Source of the DNA: Listeria goaensis
GTDB lineage: Bacteria > Bacillota > Bacilli > Lactobacillales > Listeriaceae
Length of the DNA: 64,000 nucleotides
Direction of reading: 5' to 3'
Assembly (NCBI RefSeq): GCF_900186125.1
Contig: NZ_FYBQ01000001.1
Location: 186,001-250,000 of the forward strand
The position numbers were made by a program, and so were the translations under genes. The notes under the pieces are model-generated. The model saw only the letters and a list, made by a program, of their open reading frames with translations. It ran no database searches and was not told the DNA's origin. Shown here piece after piece: positions 58,051 to 64,000 of the stretch (positions are counted from its first letter, which is position 1; every line of letters starts with the position of its first letter).

Positions 58051-58212
58051 CAGAGTGATGACAAACGGCCATCTTCGTCGTTAAAACCTCCGTCCCGCTC
58101 CTCACGTACTCAAGTACGCTCCGGTGCGGTACTCGGTTTTGCCTAGAATCTCGCCATTTGTCATCGCTCTGATTTTGTGTGGTGCGTTTTGTTTTGTGTT
58201 TTCTACAAGCCT
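58051..58212. repeat. Folded intergenic element of about 160 bp, MITE-like
   Basis: Between two identical 23-bp repeats lies a non-coding, strongly foldable segment. Its first 19 bases (58051-58069) pair with 58153-58171 with only two G-U positions. Inside, AAAACC (58084-58089) can pair with GGTTTT (58135-58140), and CGTACTCAAGTACG forms a tip hairpin. About 40 T-rich bases follow the outer stem. The outer arm ATGACAAAC is related to the motif at 1694, 8033 and 24160. No coding frame of note. Confidence 0.75.
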
Positions 58213-58241
58213 AAGACGTAACGATGGTTATGTCTTTTATT
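58213..58241 (+). terminator. Right copy of the 23-bp repeat, with T tract
   Basis: Identical to 58028-58050 and followed by TTTATTTTGG, so this copy looks like a working rho-independent terminator, probably the original one of the HxlR gene. Confidence 0.75.
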
Positions 58242-58264
58242 TTGGTTAAAAAAGGAGAAAGAAA

Positions 58265-58645
58265 ATGAGAAGAGGGATTTTCTTTGCGTTGTCGGCAATT
58301 TTGGTTCTGATACTCGTCGCCTGTTCGGACGGCGAAACAACAACGAAAAGTGCGGATACAATTTCGGTTTCGCTACATGTGACTCGAAATAATGGACAGG
58401 GCGAAGTGGGCGCAAAAAAGGTGAAGGTGGCATCTGGCAGTACCGTGTATGAGGCTATGAACAAGAACTTTAAACTAAAAGATACAGATGGTTTTATTAC
58501 GAGTATCGAGGGCATTTCACAAGACGAGTCGAAAGGGCTTTACTGGATGTACGAGGTGAACGGGGAGATGGCGGCTAAAGGTGCCAAGGAACTGAAACTT
58601 AAAAATGGTGACGAAGTGAGTTTTGATTTGCATGAAGCTAAATAA
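58265..58645 (+). CDS. DUF4430 lipoprotein
   Basis: 126-residue secreted lipoprotein: signal peptide with lipobox LILVACS (cysteine near 20), then a DUF4430 domain, the fold also found at the C-terminus of transcobalamin and intrinsic factor (SGSTVYEAMN near 58, GLYWMYEVNGE near 91, KNGDEVSFDL at the end). It overlaps the S-component gene by 14 bp. Together they suggest surface capture of a vitamin or cofactor. Ligand not determined. Confidence 0.85.
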   Translation: MRRGIFFALSAILVLILVACSDGETTTKSADTISVSLHVTRNNGQGEVGAKKVKVASGSTVYEAMNKNFKLKDTDGFITSIEGISQDESKGLYWMYEVNGEMAAKGAKELKLKNGDEVSFDLHEAK

Positions 58646-59174
58646 TGAGTTTGAGAAATTGCGGCTTACAAATGTTAAAGTGATTACGCTAATGGCGATT
58701 TTAGTGGCGCTTACGGTTTCGGGGCGGCTTTTATTTGCTTTTATTCCTAATGTTCAACCGGTGACGACGCTTGTCATTTTGGTGACGCTTTTAACTGGCT
58801 TTCGCTACGGTGCGATTTTTGCGACGCTTGTTATGCTTAGCTCTAACTTGATTTTAGGTATGGGCATATGGACGATTGGGCAAATTGCTGGTTATCTTTG
58901 CATCGCGGCTTTGACGGCTTTTGTTATTCGTCCGCGGTTTGACAAAATGCCGTTTTGGTTGATGATTTTATACGCTTCGTTTACAGGTTTTTTGTACGGT
59001 TTTATTCAGGCGTTATTCATTGCACCGCTTTATGGTTTTCATTATTTTCTCGTTTATTATGTTGCGGGCTTGTCGTTTGATTTCCTTCATGCGCTTGGGA
59101 ATGCGGCGTTTTACGCGGTTCTTGCGCCAGTCCTTTTGCCGCTACTTGATAAGTGGCTTATAAAATATACTTGA
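58632..59174 (+). CDS. ECF transporter S component (substrate-binding membrane subunit)
   Basis: 180 residues, about six membrane segments, with the ECF S-component look: VKVITLMAILVALTVSGRLLFAFIPNVQPVTTL and a TGFRYGAIFATLVMLSSNLILGMGIWTIGQ segment. The energising EcfA/A'/T subunits are not nearby and would be shared from another locus, as is usual in Firmicutes. Start at 58632 overlaps the lipoprotein stop, so translation is coupled. The DUF4430 partner hints at a corrinoid, but this is inference; other vitamins are possible. Confidence 0.85.
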   Translation: MKLNNEFEKLRLTNVKVITLMAILVALTVSGRLLFAFIPNVQPVTTLVILVTLLTGFRYGAIFATLVMLSSNLILGMGIWTIGQIAGYLCIAALTAFVIRPRFDKMPFWLMILYASFTGFLYGFIQALFIAPLYGFHYFLVYYVAGLSFDFLHALGNAAFYAVLAPVLLPLLDKWLIKYT

Positions 59175-59199
59175 ATTCATGCTAAGTTCCCTCTATAAT
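59171..59199 (+). promoter_or_regulatory. SigA-type promoter of pheST
   Basis: TTGAAT at 59171-59176, a 17-base spacer and TATAAT at 59194-59199, starting just before the S-component stop. Transcription begins near 59206, at the beginning of the T-box leader. Confidence 0.85.
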
Positions 59200-59205
59200 A
59201 GAAAG

Positions 59206-59472
59206 TAATTAAATAAGACAAAGACAATGACGGAGACAAGTAGCTTTGTTTTACTGGACAGGGAGAAATGGTCAAAGACTGAAAGCCATTTCGCATGTAA
59301 GCATAGTGAAAATTTCAGCTCCACGAGTCGCTGCCGGGATTAAATTTGAAAGGCAGATCGGTGTTTAAGCCGTTATTCAAATGAAGGTGGAAATGTTTTG
59401 GCATTTCTATTAGGGTGGTACCGCGAGCAAAATCTCGTCCCTTTGTGGATAGAGGTTTTTTATTTTTGTCTA
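59206..59472 (+). promoter_or_regulatory. T-box leader (tRNA-Phe) controlling pheST
   Basis: The conserved T-box AGGGTGGTACCGCG lies at 59412-59425. Upstream is a typical stem I region beginning near 59220 (ACGGAGACAAGTAGC, with the AGTA element), and a candidate Phe specifier codon TTC at 59314-59316 in GAAAATTTCAGC. The sequence after the T-box can fold into a terminator (CGAG/CTCG stem, CCCTTT, then GGTTTTTTATTTTTG). Uncharged tRNA-Phe would stabilise the antiterminator and allow pheST expression. Anchored on gene identity downstream. Confidence 0.93.
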
Positions 59473-59495
59473 AAAACGAAAAGGAGTGTTTTTAA

Positions 59496-60545
59496 ATGCT
59501 GGAACAACTGCAAGCTTTGGAAAAAGAAGCCGTTTTGGCTGTAAGTGCGGCGGCTGATTTGAAAGAATTAAATGAGCTGCGCGTCAAATATCTCGGTAAA
59601 AAAGGACCGATGACTGAAATCATGAAACAAATGGGAAAGCTGTCAAATGAAGAGCGCCCGCTTGTTGGGGCGAAAGCCAATGAAGTGCGCACAGCAATTA
59701 GCGAGAAAATTCAAGTGAAACAAACACTTCTAGAAGAGGCGGCGCAAGCTGTGCAACTTGAAAATGAAACGATTGATGTGACGCTTCCAGGTACAAAAGT
59801 GTCGCTTGGCAAAGCGCATTTGCTTTCGCAAGTTATTCGCGAGCTGGAAGATATGTTTATTGGCATGGGCTATAAAATTGCCGAAGGGCCAGAAGTTGAA
59901 CTCGATTATTACAATTTCGAAGCGCTGAATCTTCCGAAAGGGCACCCGGCGCGTGATATGCAAGATAGTTTTTACATTACGGAGAATACGCTTTTGCGGA
60001 CACAAACGTCGCCCGTTCAAGCGCGGACGATGGAAAAACATGATTTTAAAAATGGACCCATCAAAATTATTTGCCCAGGAAAAGTTTACCGTCGCGATAA
60101 CGACGACGCCACGCATTCGCACCAGTTTACTCAAATCGAAGGGCTTGTTGTAGGGGAAAAAATTACGTTTTCGGACTTAAAAGGAACGCTGACGATTTTG
60201 GCTAAACGAATGTTTGGTGAGGAACGCGAAATTCGTTTGCGCCCAAGCTTCTTCCCGTTCACAGAACCGTCTGTTGAGATGGATATTTCCTGTTTTGCGT
60301 GCGGTGGTGAGGGTTGTCGTGTTTGTAAGGGCACGGGTTGGATTGAAATTTTAGGCGCTGGTATGGTACACCCGCGCGTCTTGGAAATGTCTGGCATTGA
60401 TTCGACACGCTACAGCGGTTTTGCATTTGGGCTTGGTCCTGAACGTGTGGCGATGTTGAAATACGCGGTGGACGATATTCGCCATCTTTATACGAACGAT
60501 TTACGGTTTACGAATCAATTTGTTGCGAAGGAAATGGGGGAATAA
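59496..60545 (+). CDS. pheS: Phenylalanyl-tRNA synthetase alpha subunit
   Basis: 349 residues of the class II catalytic subunit. N-terminal coiled coil (1-90), then motif 1 region [19 protein letters not shown], motif 2 [22 protein letters not shown], and motif 3 [13 protein letters not shown]. The Phe pocket and the Cys pairs [12 protein letters not shown] characteristic of bacterial PheS are present. Start at 59496 behind AAAGGAG. It is 2 bases before pheT. Confidence 0.97.
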   Translation: MLEQLQALEKEAVLAVSAAADLKELNELRVKYLGKKGPMTEIMKQMGKLSNEERPLVGAKANEVRTAISEKIQVKQTLLEEAAQAVQLENETIDVTLPGTKVSLGKAHLLSQVIRELEDMFIGMGYKIAEGPEVELDYYNFEALNLPKGHPARDMQDSFYITENTLLRTQTSPVQARTMEKHDFKNGPIKIICPGKVYRRDNDDATHSHQFTQIEGLVVGEKITFSDLKGTLTILAKRMFGEEREIRLRPSFFPFTEPSVEMDISCFACGGEGCRVCKGTGWIEILGAGMVHPRVLEMSGIDSTRYSGFAFGLGPERVAMLKYAVDDIRHLYTNDLRFTNQFVAKEMGE

Positions 60546-60547
60546 AA

Positions 60548-62956
60548 ATGCTAGTTTCTTATAATTGGGTGAAGGAATTTTTCCCGAATTTAACTTTAAA
60601 TGCGGCTGATTTGGCGGAGGCGATTACACGTACCGGCATTGAAATTGAAGGCGTTGACTATTTAGATGCGGATCTAAAAAATATTGTTGTTGGGGAAGTT
60701 AAAACGTGTGAGAAGCATCCGAGTGCGGATAAGCTAAATAAAACGACTGTTTTAGTGGACGGCGGCGAAACGGTGCAAATCATTTGCGGGGCGCCGAATG
60801 TGGCAGCTGGTCAGAAAGTTGTTGTGGCACGTGTTGGGGCGCGCTTACCAGGCGGGCTGAAAATTAAACGCGCGAAGCTTCGCGGTGAAGTTTCGGAAGG
60901 TATGATTTGTTCGCTGCAAGAATTGGGCTTTGAGAATAGTGTTGTCCCTAAAGCTTATCAAGACGGCATTTTTGTTTTGCCTGATGATGTGGTTGTTGGG
61001 GCTAACGCGGTGGAACTTCTCGGCTTAAATGACGCGATTCTTGATATGGCGATTACGCCAAATCGGGCCGACGCTTTAAGCATGACAGGGGTAGCGCATG
61101 AAATCGGTGCGATTGTGCACGAGAAACCGGCGCTTCCGGAACAACCTGATGTGTCTGAAACGGGTTCGATTGAAGGACGCATTTCAGTTGCGATTCAAGA
61201 TGCGCAAACGACGCCTTATTATGCAGTGCGAATGGTGGAAGATATCGAAATTAAAGATTCGCCACTTTGGCTTCAAGTAATGCTTATGAAAGCCGGGATT
61301 CGCCCACATAGCAACGTTGTCGATGTCACAAACTATATTAATTTGCTTTACGGGCAACCGTTACATGCTTTTGATTATGAGAAAATCGGGAGTAGTGAAA
61401 TTGTCGTGCGTCTAGCGACTCCGGGCGAGGAAATCACGACGCTTGATGGGCAAAAAAGAACTCTAAATGATGGGCATACGGTCATTACGAATGGAAAAGA
61501 GCCAATTGCAATTGCCGGCATTATGGGCGGTGAGAGTTCAGAAGTGTCCAGTGTGACAAAGACCGTTTTACTAGAAGGTGCGATTTTTGCAAGTGAGTAT
61601 ATTGGTCAAGCGTCACGCGAACTAGGCATTCGTACGGAAGCGAGTATTCGTTACGACAAGGGGAGCGACGCGTTCAAGGTGGAACAGGCTCTTGCGCATG
61701 GCGCCGCATTAATTGCGCTTCTTAGCGGTGGGAAGATGCTTGCTGGTTCTGTCGAGGAAGACAACCGGGATGCGTACAAAAATGTTGTGACAACCACACT
61801 GACACGTGTGAATCGCTTGCTAGGTACGGCCATTTCAAGCGAGGAAGTCGAAGTTATTTTTGATCGTCTAGGATTTGAAGCGACGATTTTAGCTGATCAA
61901 ATTGAAGTGCGCGTGCCGTCACGCCGCTGGGATATTACCATTGAGGCGGATATTTTGGAAGAAATCGCACGAATTTACGGCTATGATAAAATTCCTGTGA
62001 CGCTACCAGAAACGGCGACGGCAGGTGGCTTAACGCCAGCTCAAACGCTGAAGCGCGAACTGCATGACGCACTCCAGGGGGCCGGCTTAAATCAAGCGCT
62101 CACCTATTCTTTAACTTCAGAGAAAGAGGCTACAAGGCTCGCTTTATCTAAAGAAAGGGTTGTGAGTCTTGCGATGCCGATGAGTGAGGAGCGGAGTAAG
62201 CTTAGAACGAGCATTATTCCAGGGCTTCTGCACGCGGCTAGCTATAATGTAGCCCGCAAAAATACAGATGTGGCATTTTATGAAGTGGGAAGTGTGTTTT
62301 ATGGCACGGAAGGCGACGCGCTACCGGTCGAGGAAGAGCACCTCGCTGGCCTTATGACGGGGAACCGTGTGCTTCCTGACTGGCAAAAAGAAACAAAAAC
62401 AGTCGATTTCTTTGTGCTAAAAGGCATACTGGAAATGTTGCACGAGCGTTTAGGTCTACAAGCGCCATTTCGTTTTGAGAAGTTGGTCAAAGAAGATATG
62501 CACCCAGGGCGCACAGCGCAAGTATTTTTAGGCGATGCGTCCATCGGCTTTATCGGCCAAGTTCATCCGGCGCTTCAAAAAGAATATGATCTAAAAGAAA
62601 CATACGTATTTGAGTTAAACCTACAAGCAATTGTTGCCGCGGAGAAGAAGACGGTTGTTTACCAAACGATTCCGCGCTACCCTGAAATGACGCGCGATGT
62701 GGCGCTACTTGTTTCAAAAGACACGACACAAAGTGCCATTTTAGATGTGATTCAGGAAAATGGTGGTAAATTGCTTCACGCCGTGCAATTATTCGATATT
62801 TTCGAAGGCGAAAGTATTGGCGAAGGCAAAAAATCAATGGCGTATACGCTAACTTATTTGGATCCAGAACGAACACTTGTCGAGGAGGAAGTTACGGCAG
62901 TCAATCAAAAAGTGATGGCGGCTCTGACAGAAAAACTAGGCGCGGTTATTCGTTAA
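60548..62956 (+). CDS. pheT: Phenylalanyl-tRNA synthetase beta subunit
   Basis: 802 residues, full length: N-terminal tRNA-binding EMAP-like domain (about 40-150, with HPSADKLNKTTVLVDGG), the B3/B4 editing domain (around 210-370, GIMGGESSEVS), B5 domain (RLGFEATI region), the catalytic-like fold and a C-terminal anticodon-binding RRM-like domain (YPEMTRDVALLVSK). Co-transcribed with pheS under the T-box. A terminator lies 4 bases after the stop. Confidence 0.97.
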   Translation: MLVSYNWVKEFFPNLTLNAADLAEAITRTGIEIEGVDYLDADLKNIVVGEVKTCEKHPSADKLNKTTVLVDGGETVQIICGAPNVAAGQKVVVARVGARLPGGLKIKRAKLRGEVSEGMICSLQELGFENSVVPKAYQDGIFVLPDDVVVGANAVELLGLNDAILDMAITPNRADALSMTGVAHEIGAIVHEKPALPEQPDVSETGSIEGRISVAIQDAQTTPYYAVRMVEDIEIKDSPLWLQVMLMKAGIRPHSNVVDVTNYINLLYGQPLHAFDYEKIGSSEIVVRLATPGEEITTLDGQKRTLNDGHTVITNGKEPIAIAGIMGGESSEVSSVTKTVLLEGAIFASEYIGQASRELGIRTEASIRYDKGSDAFKVEQALAHGAALIALLSGGKMLAGSVEEDNRDAYKNVVTTTLTRVNRLLGTAISSEEVEVIFDRLGFEATILADQIEVRVPSRRWDITIEADILEEIARIYGYDKIPVTLPETATAGGLTPAQTLKRELHDALQGAGLNQALTYSLTSEKEATRLALSKERVVSLAMPMSEERSKLRTSIIPGLLHAASYNVARKNTDVAFYEVGSVFYGTEGDALPVEEEHLAGLMTGNRVLPDWQKETKTVDFFVLKGILEMLHERLGLQAPFRFEKLVKEDMHPGRTAQVFLGDASIGFIGQVHPALQKEYDLKETYVFELNLQAIVAAEKKTVVYQTIPRYPEMTRDVALLVSKDTTQSAILDVIQENGGKLLHAVQLFDIFEGESIGEGKKSMAYTLTYLDPERTLVEEEVTAVNQKVMAALTEKLGAVIR

Positions 62957-62960
62957 ACAT

Positions 62961-62995
62961 GAAAAGTTGCAGGAAGTTTTCCTGCAACTTTTTTG
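62961..62995 (+). terminator. Terminator of the pheST operon
   Basis: AAAAGTTGCAGGAA pairs with TTCCTGCAACTTTTTT over a 4-base loop, directly after the pheT stop. Confidence 0.93.
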
Positions 62996-63059
62996 TATGA
63001 AATTTCACATTGTTCGGCTATAATAGAACAAGGAACTTCAAAAGAAATGAGGATAGAAT

Positions 63060-63761
63060 ATGGCATTTGTGGAGCTAAAAGATGTGTATAAGCGTTATGA
63101 AATGGGGGAAACGACGGTTGTCGCGAACGATGGCATTAATTTTCAAATTCAAAAAGGTGAATTTGTCATTATTGTTGGGCCATCAGGCGCGGGGAAATCG
63201 ACGGTTTTAAATATACTAGGCGGTATGGATTCGGCAGACGAGGGGGCCATCATTGTGGACGGGACGGACATTGGCGCATACTCGGCGAAGAAATTGACGG
63301 GTTACCGAAGAACGGACGTCGGTTTTGTTTTCCAGTTTTACAATTTGGTGCCAAACTTAACGGCAAAGGAAAATGTGGAGCTTGCGGCGCAAATTGTACC
63401 CGATGCTTTAGACGCAGAAAAGGTTTTAAATGATGTTGGCTTGGCGCATCGTTTGGACAATTTTCCAGCACAGCTTTCTGGTGGTGAGCAGCAGCGTGTG
63501 GCGATTGCGCGTGCGCTTGCGAAGGCGCCAAAACTACTTTTATGCGATGAGCCGACGGGGGCGCTCGATTATGAAACAGGAAAATCGGTGTTAAAACTTT
63601 TACAAGATACGTGTCGTGAAACGAAAACGACGGTCATTGTCATTACGCATAACTCTGCGATAACGCCAATTGCTGACCGCGTTATTGAAATTAATAATGC
63701 GAAGGTGCGGGATATTCGAGAAAACAAAAATCCAGTATCGATTGACAGCATAGAGTGGTAG
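63060..63761 (+). CDS. ABC transporter ATP-binding protein (MacB/LolD-like)
   Basis: 233 residues of a FtsE/MacB-type ATPase: Walker [10 protein letters not shown] (near 41), Q-loop [18 protein letters not shown], signature [16 protein letters not shown] (near 141), Walker [13 protein letters not shown] (near 161) and the H-loop VITHNSA. A TATAAT at 63019-63024 lies upstream. It precedes a FtsX-like permease by 12 bases and forms a two-gene exporter. Such pairs often move antimicrobial peptides or lipids; the cargo is unknown. Confidence 0.92.
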   Translation: MAFVELKDVYKRYEMGETTVVANDGINFQIQKGEFVIIVGPSGAGKSTVLNILGGMDSADEGAIIVDGTDIGAYSAKKLTGYRRTDVGFVFQFYNLVPNLTAKENVELAAQIVPDALDAEKVLNDVGLAHRLDNFPAQLSGGEQQRVAIARALAKAPKLLLCDEPTGALDYETGKSVLKLLQDTCRETKTTVIVITHNSAITPIADRVIEINNAKVRDIRENKNPVSIDSIEW

Positions 63762-63773
63762 AGGAGGATTTTT

Positions 63774-64000
63774 GTGAATAAAAAAGCTTTATGGAAAGAT
63801 ATTTGGCGCGAAGTTTGGCAGACGAAAAGTCGCTTCTTCTCGATTTTAGCTTTAATTATGCTCGGCGTTGCTTTTTTCGCAGGTTTAAAAGCGACGGGTC
63901 CCAATATGTTATTAACGGCGAATCAATATTATACGGATTACGGTTTGACTGATAACGTCGTGCAATCGACTTATGGATTAGACGAAACGGACGAAGCGGC
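63774..64000 (+). CDS. ABC transporter permease, FtsX-like, N-terminal part (3' end outside window)
   Basis: The first 75 residues are present. GTG 63774 follows GAGGAGG. The N-terminus ALWKDIWREVWQTKSRFFSI is the cytoplasmic helix typical of large FtsX/MacB-type permeases, followed by one membrane segment LALIMLGVAFFAGL and the start of an extracellular domain (KATGPNMLLTANQYY). The partner ATPase lies immediately upstream. The family usually has four membrane segments, or ten in the longer BceB/YvcS-like group; which applies cannot be seen. Confidence 0.85.
   Translation, partial: MNKKALWKDIWREVWQTKSRFFSILALIMLGVAFFAGLKATGPNMLLTANQYYTDYGLTDNVVQSTYGLDETDEA

Overview
The window is a chromosomal segment of a low-GC Firmicute, almost certainly a member of the genus Listeria (Listeriaceae). 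The evidence is gene content and order: three consecutive type I signal peptidases (sipX-sipY-sipZ) after tig-clpX, an OatA-type peptidoglycan O-acetyltransferase, luxS, the miaA-hfq-hflX-ynbB-glnR-glnA run, and proteins that look like those of Listeria and then Bacillus. No rRNA, tRNA, CRISPR array, insertion sequence or prophage was seen. Most of the window is conserved core genome. The accessory parts are the extreme left edge (a reverse transcriptase cut by the window), the XRE regulator cluster near 7 kb, and small islands between 43 and 59 kb.

Layout. 0-0.4 kb: C-terminal end of a retron-type reverse transcriptase, entering just after where its YADD motif should lie. 0.4-1.7 kb: two-gene ThrE-like amino acid exporter. 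1.7-6.7 kb: an uncharacterised protein, a monoglyceride-lipase-like hydrolase, proBA and a GYF-PrsW membrane protein. 6.7-8.0 kb: two tandem paralogous XRE regulators divergent from a third small one. 8.1-16.5 kb: TPR-like protein, tig, clpX, sipXYZ, rbgA, rnhB, dprA. 16.6-24.1 kb: topA, trmFO, then xerC-hslV-hslU-codY. 24.3-31.7 kb: the yneP/yneQ/plsY/yneT/parE/parC neighbourhood known from Bacillus, with an aldose-epimerase-like gene. 31.7-36.8 kb: luxS, oatA, glpQ-like gene, glpD. 36.8-42.6 kb: miaA, hfq, hflX, PLP enzyme, glnR, glnA. 42.7-52.7 kb: Zur-controlled zinc-binding lipoprotein, yidD, NUDIX and DUF2584 genes, LD-carboxypeptidase, UvrA paralogue, GyrI-like protein, two glycosyltransferases, Rrf2 regulator with its reductase. 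52.8-64 kb: two GH73 autolysins, M42 aminopeptidase, rRNA methylase, HxlR regulator, a repeat element, lipoprotein plus ECF S-component, T-box controlled pheST, and an ABC transporter cut by the right edge.

Regulation is readable at several points: two GlnR-type operators at glnRA, a Zur box before the zinc lipoprotein, two matching palindromes around an Rrf2 regulator and its target, a Phe T-box, a probable attenuator in the glpD leader, and many bidirectional terminators between convergent genes. From memory of L. monocytogenes EGD-e, the proBA-to-glnA block and the autolysin-to-pheST block are both conserved but are not joined as they are here, so a rearrangement is likely between about 42.7 and 52.8 kb.

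Most noteworthy signals: the retron-type RT at the edge; a dispersed motif, with 19 bases identical at two sites and variants at two more, lying just after gene ends; a folded element of about 160 bp flanked by a 23-bp direct duplication of a terminator-like hairpin; and an orphan Zur-regulated zinc-binding lipoprotein next to a YidD protein that ends in five histidines.
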